Made by a program: the position numbers and the translations under genes
Source of the DNA: Zoogloeaceae bacterium
GTDB lineage: Bacteria > Pseudomonadota > Gammaproteobacteria > Burkholderiales > Rhodocyclaceae
Direction: 5' to 3'
DNA: 12,244 nucleotides
Assembly: GCA_031290535.1 (NCBI GenBank)
Contig: JAITNI010000315.1
Coordinates: 1 to 12,244 of the forward strand
The notes under the pieces: model-generated
What the model was told of the DNA's origin: nothing
The model's input: the letters and a program-made list of their open reading frames with translations, nothing else
Database searches by the model: none
In this document: positions 4,726-12,244 of the stretch, one piece after another
Numbering within the stretch: position 1 is the first letter of the stretch
Layout of the letters: each line of letters opens with the position of its first letter

Positions 4726-6294
4726 TTACCGCACCAGATCGTGGTTGTAATCGGTGACGCCCATTTCGCGGGTTTCGTCGTCCAGACGTTCCAGCACAGC
4801 GTTCACCAGCGTGGTGAGGATGTACATCGCGCCCTCGTAGCCCAGTGTGGTCATGCGGTGCAGGTGGTGGCGGTCGAAAATCGGGAAGCCGATGCGAATC
4901 AAGGGCACCTCGAATTCCTTGCCCTTGTGGAGCGTGTCGCGCTGGATGAACTTGCCGTAGCTGTTGCCGATCAGGAAATCCGGCTTGTCGGTAAAGCACA
5001 GGCTGCGCAGATGCCAGAGGTCGCAACCGGGGTAGGTCTTGGCATTGACGCCGTAGGGGGAGCTGGCGAGGAGTTTTTCCATCGACTTCGCCCAGCGCTT
5101 CGAGCCGTTGTTGCAGACGATGTGCGTCGGCTCAATGCCCAGTTCCAGCATGAAGCCGACCATGCCATAGACAAAATCCGGGTCGCCGTAGATGGCCATT
5201 TTTTTGCCGTGCAACCAGGCGTGCGAGTCGGTCATCATGTCAACCAGACGTCCGCGTTCAGTGGCAAGCGACAGGGGAATTTCCTTGCCCGTGGCCTGCG
5301 AAACCGCCATCAAAAAATCGTCCGTGGCGGAAACGCCAATCGGGATGGTGATTTTCGGCACTTCCTGATTCCAGGTGCCTTCGACAAACTTCCGCGTTTT
5401 TTCCAGCGTTTGCGGCTGAAGGAGGAAAGTGGTGATGGCGTTCGGCGCGTCCTTGATTTCGGGGATGGTCGTGCCGCCCGCGTACATGCGGAATTCGCCG
5501 TCCGCCGGGGTATCCAGCACTTCTTCCGGGTCGCAGAGGAAGGTGTAATCGACGCCCATTTCCTTCAGCATCCGCTTGATGACGCGGTAGTTGCCAAGGT
5601 AGGTTTCAAAACCGGGCACGATGTTGATCTTGCCGTTGGAGCCGACCGTTTTGCCTTCCATTTCGTTGAGGGTGAAATAGCGCAGAATGCCTTCTTCCAT
5701 GTTATCCCAGCCAGTGACGTGCGAACCGACAAAAGAGGGGGTATGGGCGAAAGGGACGGGGAAATCCTTGTCCAGATTGCCTTCGTTCCGGGCATTGCCG
5801 ATGAAGGCATTCAGGTCATCGCCAATGACTTCGGCCAGACAGGTGGTCGACATGGCGATCATTTCCGCGCCATACAGGCGGGTGGCGTTCGCCAGCCCTT
5901 CGTGGACATTTTTCTGTCCGCCGAACACCGCCGCATCTTCGGTCATGGAATCGGCGATGAAAGCAATCGGCTCCTTGAAATGGCGGTTGAAATAGGTGCG
6001 GAAATAGGCGACGCAGCCTTGCGAGCCGTGGATATACACCAGACTTTTATGAAAGCCCAATCCACACAAAGCGGAGCCGAGCGGCTGGCAGGCTTTGGCC
6101 GGGTTGATGGTCAGCGCCTCGCGCTTGAAATTGAGTTCCTGATACTCCAGCGAGGTCGTCCACTCGAAAGTCTCGCGCACCTTGTCGGCACCGGGGTTCT
6201 CTTCGAACTGTTCGCGCTTGTTCTTGAGCGTTTCCTTGTAATCGTCGTTGCGAAACAGGGGGTAGCAGGGTTTGATGTGTTCTACGTCTTGCAT
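4726..6294 (-). CDS. nifK: Nitrogenase MoFe protein beta chain
   Basis: The 522-aa product is the beta subunit of the MoFe nitrogenase, which with NifD forms the alpha2beta2 tetramer that reduces N2 to ammonia. The P-cluster cysteines are visible as C69 (KACQPLG), C94 (SQGCVAYFRTYF) and C152 (STTCLAEVIGDD). Length and sequence are normal for the group that carries an N-terminal extension (MQDVEHIKPCYPLFR), which caps the alpha chain. The ATG at 6294 is chosen over an upstream ATG at 6399 because it has AAGGAGA at good distance, starts with the conserved N-terminus, and the longer form would begin within 3 bp of the end of nifD. The gene follows nifD by 107 bp. No damage is seen. Confidence 0.98.
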   Translation of the reverse strand: MQDVEHIKPCYPLFRNDDYKETLKNKREQFEENPGADKVRETFEWTTSLEYQELNFKREALTINPAKACQPLGSALCGLGFHKSLVYIHGSQGCVAYFRTYFNRHFKEPIAFIADSMTEDAAVFGGQKNVHEGLANATRLYGAEMIAMSTTCLAEVIGDDLNAFIGNARNEGNLDKDFPVPFAHTPSFVGSHVTGWDNMEEGILRYFTLNEMEGKTVGSNGKINIVPGFETYLGNYRVIKRMLKEMGVDYTFLCDPEEVLDTPADGEFRMYAGGTTIPEIKDAPNAITTFLLQPQTLEKTRKFVEGTWNQEVPKITIPIGVSATDDFLMAVSQATGKEIPLSLATERGRLVDMMTDSHAWLHGKKMAIYGDPDFVYGMVGFMLELGIEPTHIVCNNGSKRWAKSMEKLLASSPYGVNAKTYPGCDLWHLRSLCFTDKPDFLIGNSYGKFIQRDTLHKGKEFEVPLIRIGFPIFDRHHLHRMTTLGYEGAMYILTTLVNAVLERLDDETREMGVTDYNHDLVR

Positions 6295-6359
6295 GGTGTT
6301 CTCCTTTGCGACGCCACTTAGCCGTGGACAAGCCGCGAAAGTTGCAAAAAAATTCCTGG

Positions 6360-6380
6360 GGGGCGCATTCAATTCGCCCC
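6360..6380. repeat. Palindrome in the nifD-nifK spacer
   Basis: GGGGCG (6360-6365) and CGCCCC (6375-6380) form an inverted repeat around a 9-nt A/T-rich loop. On the minus strand the stem is followed about 8 nt later by a run of seven T residues. It could therefore be a weak attenuating terminator or an mRNA-processing or stability hairpin between nifD and nifK. The core TAGGGGCGAATT-type sequence also resembles dispersed palindromes in other bacteria, which I cannot test here. Confidence 0.5.
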
Positions 6381-6401
6381 TACAAACGTCCCAAGGCAAA
6401 A

Positions 6402-7877
6402 TCAGGCGGCGATCTTTTCGATCTCCGGCTCAGGCTTTTTCAACCAGGGGGGCGTCATCTTCGACCAGCAGGGATTGTTCAGGGTCATATCCATATCGCG
6501 GGCGAAAATGGCGAAACCATCGGTGCCGTGATAGGGGCCGGAATAATCCCAGGAATGCAGTTGCCGGAACGGGACGCCCATTTTGTGAAAGACGTATTTT
6601 TCCTTGATGCCGGAGCCAATCAGATCGGGTTTCATTTTCTCCACGAACTGCTCGAATTCATAGCCGGTCACGTCATCGTAAATCAGCGTCGCGTCGCCCA
6701 TATCCTTGATGGTGCGGTCGTAATCGTCATTGTGGGCGAATTCGTAGCCCGTGCCGATCACTTCCATCCCCAGGTCTTCATACGCGCCGACCACATGGCG
6801 CGGACGCAGGCCGCCCACATACAGCATCACCTTCTTGCCTTCCAGACGCGGACGGTATTTGGCAATCACCGCCTCCATCATCGGGGTGTATTTGGCAATC
6901 ACGCGCTCTGCGCCTTCCTTGATCTTGTCATCGAAAAAGCCGGCGATTTTCCGCAGCGATTCCTTGATCTTGGTCGGGCCAAAGAAATTGTATTCCAGCC
7001 AGGGGATGCCATATTTTTCTTCCATATGGCGGCTGATGTAATTCATTGAGCGGTAGCAGTGCAGCAGATTCAGTTTCACATTGGGGGTGTTTTCCATTTC
7101 CGCCAATGTGCCGTCCCCCGACCATTGCGCCACCACGCGCAAGCCCATTTCTTCCAGCAGAATACGGGAAGCCCAGGCGTCGCCGCCGATGTTGTAGTCG
7201 CCCAGAATCGCCACATCGTAGGGCGTTTTTTCAAACGGCTGCCCGTCGCGGTTGGAGAGGATGTAATCGCGCACCGAATCGTTGGCGATGTGGTGGCCGA
7301 GCGATTGCGACACGCCGCGAAACCCCTCGCAGCGCACTGGCACCACCGGCTTGCCGAGTTCGGTAGTGGCTTTTTTGGAGACGGCTTCAATATCGTCGCC
7401 AATCAGGCCAATCGGGCATTCGGACTGCACGGAAATGCCCTTGTTCAGGGGGAATAAAGCCTCGATTTCGTTAATCATCTTGGCGAGTTTTTTATCGCCG
7501 CCGAACACGATGTCCTTTTCCTGAAAATCGGAGGTGAAATTGATTTCGCAGAACGAATCCACCCCGGTCGTGCCGACGTAATAATTCCGCCGTCCGGCGC
7601 GGGCGTATTGACCGCAGCCGATAGGGCCGTGCGAGATGGAGATGATGTCCTTGATTGGCCCCCAGACCACGCCTTTGGAACCGGCGTAGGCGCAACCGCG
7701 CATGGTCATCACGCCGGGCAGGGATTTGCGGTTGGAGGTAATACACTTTTTTGAGGATTCCAACGTTTTATCGTTGACCATCAAATGTTTGGCCCGGTCT
7801 TTCTTGGCCTTGTCGGGATACACCTCAAGCACTTCGGCAATGAGGGCATCGGTTTCTTCGCGGGTAAGCGCAGACAT
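6402..7877 (-). CDS. nifD: Nitrogenase MoFe protein alpha chain
   Basis: The 491-aa product is the alpha subunit, which holds FeMo-cofactor and shares the P-cluster with NifK. P-cluster cysteines are C62 ([11 protein letters not shown]), C88 ([17 protein letters not shown]) and C154 ([12 protein letters not shown]). The FeMo-co ligands are C274 ([11 protein letters not shown]) and H441 ([13 protein letters not shown]). The substrate-pocket histidine corresponding to A. vinelandii His195 is present at H195 (SLGHHIAND). The ATG at 7877 (MSALTREE) is preferred over one at 7925: it has AAGGAAAC upstream and gives the usual N-terminus. The gene begins 67 bp after nifH. All key residues are intact, so a functional Mo-nitrogenase is expected. 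Confidence 0.98.
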   Translation of the reverse strand: MSALTREETDALIAEVLEVYPDKAKKDRAKHLMVNDKTLESSKKCITSNRKSLPGVMTMRGCAYAGSKGVVWGPIKDIISISHGPIGCGQYARAGRRNYYVGTTGVDSFCEINFTSDFQEKDIVFGGDKKLAKMINEIEALFPLNKGISVQSECPIGLIGDDIEAVSKKATTELGKPVVPVRCEGFRGVSQSLGHHIANDSVRDYILSNRDGQPFEKTPYDVAILGDYNIGGDAWASRILLEEMGLRVVAQWSGDGTLAEMENTPNVKLNLLHCYRSMNYISRHMEEKYGIPWLEYNFFGPTKIKESLRKIAGFFDDKIKEGAERVIAKYTPMMEAVIAKYRPRLEGKKVMLYVGGLRPRHVVGAYEDLGMEVIGTGYEFAHNDDYDRTIKDMGDATLIYDDVTGYEFEQFVEKMKPDLIGSGIKEKYVFHKMGVPFRQLHSWDYSGPYHGTDGFAIFARDMDMTLNNPCWSKMTPPWLKKPEPEIEKIAA

Positions 7878-7898
7878 TTTGTTTCCTTTCGTCGCGTC

Positions 7899-7914
7899 GG
7901 CGCTTATTCGCGCC
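7899..7914. repeat. Short stem-loop in the nifH-nifD spacer
   Basis: GGCGC (7899-7903) and GCGCC (7910-7914) form a 5-bp perfect stem with a 6-nt loop between nifH and nifD. There is no T-run. Stem-loops in this spacer are known in other diazotrophs and are thought to leave more nifH than nifDK message. Here the stem is short and the role is inferred. Confidence 0.35.
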
Positions 7915-7944
7915 AGACACAGCAATGGAGGGGATTAACCGGAT

Positions 7945-8871
<927 letters not shown>

Positions 8872-8909
8872 TCAGAGATTGCAGGATTCAAACTTTGCCC
8901 CACCTCTTC

Positions 8910-8925
8910 TGCACGAACCGTGCCA
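8910..8925 (-). promoter_or_regulatory. Sigma-54 promoter (-24/-12) of nifH
   Basis: The minus strand reads TGGCACGGTTCGTGCA, which matches the consensus TGGCACG-N4-TTGCW except for one base (G for T before the TGC). The GG and GC have the right spacing. Transcription would begin near 8899, about 52 nt before the nifH ATG. A NifA site and an IHF-like site lie upstream in the proper order. Confidence 0.92.
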
Positions 8926-8942
8926 AGCCGAATGAATGGTTA

Positions 8943-8955
8943 TAACATCATGATT
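8943..8955 (-). promoter_or_regulatory. IHF-like site between NifA site and nifH promoter
   Basis: The minus strand reads AATCATGATGTTA, which fits WATCAA-N4-TTR at 8 of 9 defined positions and sits in a strongly A/T-rich stretch (about 8938-8970). Its centre is about 50 bp before the predicted start, between promoter and activator site, where IHF commonly bends DNA at nifH promoters so NifA can reach the polymerase. Function is inferred from position and consensus. Confidence 0.55.
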
Positions 8956-9021
8956 TATAATGATTTTTCAGGAGAGTACCGGATTTTTCCCCGTGCGCGG
9001 GAATGCGACAAAGCCCCTGTT

Positions 9022-9043
9022 TTTTGTCGGGGTAACGACAAAA
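9022..9043. promoter_or_regulatory. NifA upstream activator site of nifH
   Basis: TGT-CGGGGTAACG-ACA (9025-9040) is an exact TGT-N10-ACA site inside a longer perfect palindrome, TTTTGTCG (9022-9029) and CGACAAAA (9036-9043). Its centre is about 134 bp upstream of the predicted nifH start, a standard distance. The left arm can also pair with CGACAAA at 9006-9012. The site lies just past the stop codon of the upstream gene. Confidence 0.85.
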
Positions 9044-9062
9044 TGCTGGGCAGACCTGTCGG

Positions 9063-9087
9063 GCGCAGTTTTGGCGTTGTACTGCGC
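9063..9087. terminator. Possible 3'-end hairpin of the restriction-modification gene
   Basis: GCGCAGT (9063-9069) and ACTGCGC (9081-9087) form a 7-bp perfect inverted repeat with an 11-nt loop, touching the stop codon of the minus-strand gene. There is no T-run on the minus strand after it, so it is at best a Rho-dependent or 3'-end protecting structure. If termination fails, transcripts of the upstream gene would run through the NifA site into nifH. Confidence 0.3.
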
Positions 9088-12000
9088 TAACTTCGCGCCT
9101 GATTGAGTTTCAGCAGCCGTTTGAGGATTTCCGCGTCGCTCGTTTCCGGGGTGTAATCCTGCCAGCCGTAGGCGGCGGCGACGGCGGCGTCCAGTGCCTT
9201 GTGGGCATTGTCCAGCCATGCCGGACGCTGGTTGTAGAGATTCGTCAGGGTGCGCTTTTTGAGTTCGGCCTCAAAACCGGGTTTGGCGATCGGGCGCTTG
9301 GGGAAACCTGCCGCTTCTTCCGCCGGGGTGATGACCCAGTCGACCCATTCGGGCGGGTTGAGCCAGTTTTCGCGGAGTTCGTTCAGACGACGGGCGGCGG
9401 CGGCGATGCGCTCGGCGTGGGGGTTGGCCTCCCCCCTGACAAGGGGGAATTGAGGGGGGTTTGGGGAGGTTCCGCTGGCTTCAACCGTTGTTTCTTGCTC
9501 AACCGCCGCAAACCCCTCCCCAGCCCTCCCCTTGTCAGGGGAGGGAGTCGCGCTGTCCCGTGGCGTCATCCCTTCCGGGAAGGGGAAGGTCTCGAAGCAG
9601 GTGGCAATAACATAGGTAGGATAATTGCCAACACCGTGCATGGATGCGTTGGCAAGCGCCCACACTTCATGGATATGGCTGGACAGAATGCCCATGTTGA
9701 CATCATCGGCACGGGCGATGACGCAAAGCCGAGTATCCGGGAGAACCGCATTTGATCGCCAAACAAAAAAGCGATGTTTGGCAACACGTGGGGTGACGAT
9801 AAAACGCGGGAGACCCTTCACTGCTTTCCGCAATTCCACCCGGTTTCTTTCATGCAGCCACCAGTTACGCTGCGTTTTTTCATCGCTGGCGGTCTGACGT
9901 GCGGGCTTTACATGCTCCAGCACAAATTCATAAGGTAATTCAAAAAGGGATGCTGTGTTTTCCGGCATGACGCCGAAATCAATAATCCATTTATCGGAGG
10001 GACGTTTGGTAATATCTAGACCATTTGCCCAAGGTTTAACGACCATGCTGTTGGGCTGGCCGTTCGGGTTCGGCTGCGTTAACCAGCGACGCGCCAGCTC
10101 TCCCGAAATATCAAACTTCCCATATTTTTTTGTGCCTTCAAAGCTGCAACCCGCATTCTCCGCCAGCACTCTGGCTTCGGTGAGATTCACGCCACCCCCT
10201 GCCGTCAAATCGGCATGAATGGCAGCGACTTCCTGACCGTTCAGAAAACAAACCGACGGCAAAACCAGCGCGGTTTTAGCCTCCCCCCTGACAAGGGGGG
10301 ATTGAGGGGGGTTTGGGAGGGTTCCGCTGGCAACAACCGTAGTTTCTTGCTCAACCGCCGCAAACCCCTCCCCAGCCCTCCCCTTGTCAGGGGAGGGAGC
10401 ATGGGCAAACCCGACCAGCGATACCCGTACCGCCGCGCCTTCATTCACCCACGCCTCATCGCTCCACGCTTCAAAAATGCGGGCATCGGCGACAATGGCA
10501 TCCAGCACTTTGCGGTTGCTGCCGTTGCGGATGGCTTGCGTCGCGACCAGTCCCGCCGCCTGCAATTTCCCGGCGAGCATTTGCGCTCTCGCCTTGTGAA
10601 ACCAGTAGCAGACCAAATCCGCGCCGCCGGGGACGTGGGCGGCATAAACCTTGTTGAGCGCCGCAAAATAATCATCGCCCAGTTCGCGGCGTTTTTTGCT
10701 GCCACCCAATAACGGCGGATTGCCGACAATCACATCCGCCTCCGGCCATGCGGCCTCGCTGCCGTCGGCGTTCAGTAGCGCATCCTGATGCCGGATGCCG
10801 GAGAGCGAGCGCAGAATCGGGTTTTTGGCGTGTGGGTAGTAATTCTGGTGGCTCCATTGAATGTCACCAATCCACACCGTCACCCGCGCCAGTTCAGCGG
10901 CGAATTCGTTGATCTCCAGACCCAGAATATTGTGCGGGCCGGTGTGCAGGGATAAATCGGCTTCAAACCCCATTTCCTGCGCGTCGACGTTGGCGCGTTT
11001 TTCGACATCGCGCAAGGCTTTCAGGGCCAGATAGAGAAAGTTGCCGGAACCGCAGGCGGGGTCAAGGACGCGAAAATTTTCCAGCCGCAGCAAAAATCCC
11101 TGATACGCCGCCCTGGCCTGCTGGGCGTATTTTTTAACGGTTTTGGCCGTGCCCTGCGTGGCAAGCGCGGCCTCCATGCGGGCGCGAATGTCCGCCCATT
11201 CGCAGAGCAGGGGTTCGCTAATCAGGGGACGAATCAGTTTTTCTATTGTCTGGGGGTCGGTGTAATGCGCCCCCAACTGGGCGCGTTTGCCGGGGTCAAG
11301 GCCGCGCTCGAAGAGGGTGCCGAAAATGGAGGCGTTGATCGCCCGCCAGTCCTTGCCTGCGGCGTCTTGCAGGCTTTCAAGGTCGGCAATGGAAAGCGGC
11401 GGGATGTCGATTTTCTGGAACAGCCCGCCGTTGAACCATTCAATATCGTCATTGCCGTAAGTGCCGGATTTTTCCTGCATGGCAAGAAAGAGTTTTTGCA
11501 AACGGTCGGCGGATTTTTTCGGGTTGGGAGCCGTTTGGTCAAGGAGGTGACTGAAAATGTCCTTGGGCAACAGTCCCTCATCTTCGGCAAACATCGCAAA
11601 CAGGCACTGCACCAGAAAATGCGCCACCTGTTGCCCCTCCAGCCCGCGCCCGCGCATGGCGGCGGAGAGTTCGGCAAATTGCCCGGCCATTTCTTCCGTG
11701 ATCGCGGCATTGGATTTTTGCGGGCGGAGTTTTTCGGGTGAGACGAACACCCAGCGCAGCACTTCCTGCGCGGCGGGGTCGGCCAGTTCTTCGATCAAAA
11801 TCGTGCGGACTTCATCCGGGTAGCCGGTGAAGGCGGTGTGAATCTCGATGATTTCGCGGTCGCAAACCACGAGCAGCGGCGGATTGTCGAGATTCAAAGC
11901 GTAATCGGTAAGCTGCTTCAGCGCCGCTTTCAGGTCGCGTCCCGGCTTCTTGTTCTCCCACGCAAAATGCCCGCGCTTCCAGACATCCGCCCAGCCCTCG

Positions 12001-12164
12001 CCGCCGCTGGCTTTTTTCGCGCCGCGCTCAAAACAGTAGTTTGCGGGGTCGACGGGCTTGTCGACGCCAAGCAGATCGCATAAATCGTTGAAATGCGTCT
12101 GCGCCCCGGCGCGCTCGGACAGGGGATTGTTTTTCCAGCGGGCGATGAATTCGGCAGGGGTCAT
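9087..12164 (-). CDS. MmeI-like type IIL restriction-modification enzyme
   Basis: This 1025-aa single-chain enzyme should both cut DNA and methylate adenine in its recognition site. Its N-terminus is that of the MmeI family (MTPAEFIARWKNNPLSERAG). It has a PD-(D/E)XK-type nuclease set, D60, E70 and K72 (GWADVW, AWENKK), with the same 9-residue D-to-E spacing as MmeI. A helical spacer leads to the methyltransferase: motif I DPACGSGNF (368-376) and the catalytic motif IV NPPL (482-485). The target-recognition part (about 640-860) and a C-terminal helical region (about 915-1025) follow. Residues 591-629 and 875-913 are two near-identical 39-residue insertions encoded by palindromic repeats; both fall in loops, and the frame is unbroken. 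The ATG at 12164 has no strong ribosome-binding site but gives the family N-terminus. Cutting activity is predicted only from conserved residues. The target sequence is unknown. Confidence 0.9.
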   Translation of the reverse strand: MTPAEFIARWKNNPLSERAGAQTHFNDLCDLLGVDKPVDPANYCFERGAKKASGGEGWADVWKRGHFAWENKKPGRDLKAALKQLTDYALNLDNPPLLVVCDREIIEIHTAFTGYPDEVRTILIEELADPAAQEVLRWVFVSPEKLRPQKSNAAITEEMAGQFAELSAAMRGRGLEGQQVAHFLVQCLFAMFAEDEGLLPKDIFSHLLDQTAPNPKKSADRLQKLFLAMQEKSGTYGNDDIEWFNGGLFQKIDIPPLSIADLESLQDAAGKDWRAINASIFGTLFERGLDPGKRAQLGAHYTDPQTIEKLIRPLISEPLLCEWADIRARMEAALATQGTAKTVKKYAQQARAAYQGFLLRLENFRVLDPACGSGNFLYLALKALRDVEKRANVDAQEMGFEADLSLHTGPHNILGLEINEFAAELARVTVWIGDIQWSHQNYYPHAKNPILRSLSGIRHQDALLNADGSEAAWPEADVIVGNPPLLGGSKKRRELGDDYFAALNKVYAAHVPGGADLVCYWFHKARAQMLAGKLQAAGLVATQAIRNGSNRKVLDAIVADARIFEAWSDEAWVNEGAAVRVSLVGFAHAPSPDKGRAGEGFAAVEQETTVVASGTLPNPPQSPLVRGEAKTALVLPSVCFLNGQEVAAIHADLTAGGGVNLTEARVLAENAGCSFEGTKKYGKFDISGELARRWLTQPNPNGQPNSMVVKPWANGLDITKRPSDKWIIDFGVMPENTASLFELPYEFVLEHVKPARQTASDEKTQRNWWLHERNRVELRKAVKGLPRFIVTPRVAKHRFFVWRSNAVLPDTRLCVIARADDVNMGILSSHIHEVWALANASMHGVGNYPTYVIATCFETFPFPEGMTPRDSATPSPDKGRAGEGFAAVEQETTVEASGTSPNPPQFPLVRGEANPHAERIAAAARRLNELRENWLNPPEWVDWVITPAEEAAGFPKRPIAKPGFEAELKKRTLTNLYNQRPAWLDNAHKALDAAVAAAYGWQDYTPETSDAEILKRLLKLNQARS
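9427..9547. repeat. Palindromic repeat element, copy 1, in frame in the restriction enzyme gene
   Basis: A 121-bp element about 95% identical to the copy at 10279-10399. Each end carries a CCCCTGACAAGGGG-like core in inverted orientation, and the arms (about 40 bp) form a long imperfect palindrome rich in C- and G-runs. On the minus strand it encodes residues 875-913 of the enzyme (SPDKGRAGEGFAAVEQETTV and onward to VRGEA), between the target-recognition region and the C-terminal helices. There is no transposase, so it resembles a MITE-like or protein-coding palindromic element. Confidence 0.85.
10279..10399. repeat. Palindromic repeat element, copy 2, in frame in the restriction enzyme gene
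   Basis: A second 121-bp copy in the same orientation, with only about six base differences from copy 1, most of them in the middle and in the G-runs. It encodes residues 591-629, placed after the catalytic motif and before LNGQEVAAIHADL in the methyltransferase part. The reading frame stays open through the element here and also on the plus strand in another frame, as expected for an element that survives inside genes. Confidence 0.85.
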
Positions 12165-12244
12165 GAAAGGATTCAGAACAATCAGGGAAGGCTGGATTGT
12201 GACACCCAGGAGGAAGAAAGGAAATAACGGAGCGGGTTACGGCG

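Noticed and set aside
4741..6321. A 526-codon open frame on the plus strand opposite nifK
   Set aside because: It is the antisense shadow of nifK, whose residues and motifs are clearly the real product. The plus-strand translation shows no family features.
6295..6399. Longer nifK start at 6399
   Set aside because: The extra 35 residues are spacer sequence with the palindrome and T-run; the ATG at 6294 gives the normal N-terminus.
7878..7925. Longer nifD start (16 extra residues) at 7925
   Set aside because: The extension is not conserved NifD sequence, and the ATG at 7877 has the ribosome-binding site.
9427..10399. CRISPR array or transposon ends for the two 121-bp repeats
   Set aside because: Only two copies 852 bp apart, no regular spacers, no transposase, and the sequence between them is ordinary coding sequence of the methyltransferase and target-recognition region.
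12165..12244. Gene or promoter upstream of the restriction-modification gene
   Set aside because: Only 80 bp are available, with no clear promoter boxes or coding signal.

Overview
The window is a molybdenum-nitrogenase (nif) region from a moderately GC-rich diazotrophic proteobacterium. The gene order nifH-nifD-nifK-nifT, then a ferredoxin, nifY, a small orf and an LRV protein resembles the arrangement in Azotobacter, Pseudomonas stutzeri and Azoarcus-type bacteria. A beta- or gammaproteobacterium is therefore likely; the genus cannot be fixed from this sequence alone.

Layout, in the direction of nif transcription (right to left, minus strand). A single-chain MmeI-like (type IIL) restriction-modification enzyme occupies 9087-12164. 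Two 121-bp copies of a palindromic repeat lie in frame inside its gene. The gap at 8848-9086 holds a complete NifA/sigma-54 control region: a TGT-N10-ACA site, an IHF-like site and a -24/-12 element. Then come nifH (7945-8847), nifD (6402-7877), nifK (4726-6294), nifT (4422-4649) and a 2[4Fe-4S] ferredoxin gene (4209-4397). Palindromes lie in the nifH-nifD, nifD-nifK and nifK-nifT gaps.

The minus-strand nif series is then interrupted by a FitAB/VapBC-type toxin-antitoxin pair on the opposite strand (3511-4184). Beyond it the nif series resumes with nifY (2485-3210), a 91-aa orf (2206-2481), an LRV iron-sulfur repeat protein (1449-2216) and a 322-aa protein of unknown function (462-1430). This second block has its own near-consensus sigma-54 promoter (3246-3261) and its own perfect NifA site (3312-3327), so it should still be induced with nitrogenase despite the toxin-antitoxin island. 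A TfoX N-terminal-domain protein (30-362) and a REP-like palindrome close the window.

How the genes work together: NifH (Fe protein) passes electrons to the NifDK MoFe protein. The ferredoxin is a candidate electron donor or cluster-assembly partner. NifY is expected to handle apo-NifDK or FeMo-cofactor. NifT, the 91-aa protein, LRV and the 322-aa protein are accessory proteins of poorly known or unknown function. The most notable points are the toxin-antitoxin island set convergently between two NifA-controlled nif units, the protein-coding palindromic repeats in the restriction enzyme, and the uncharacterised 322-aa protein co-transcribed with the nifY block.
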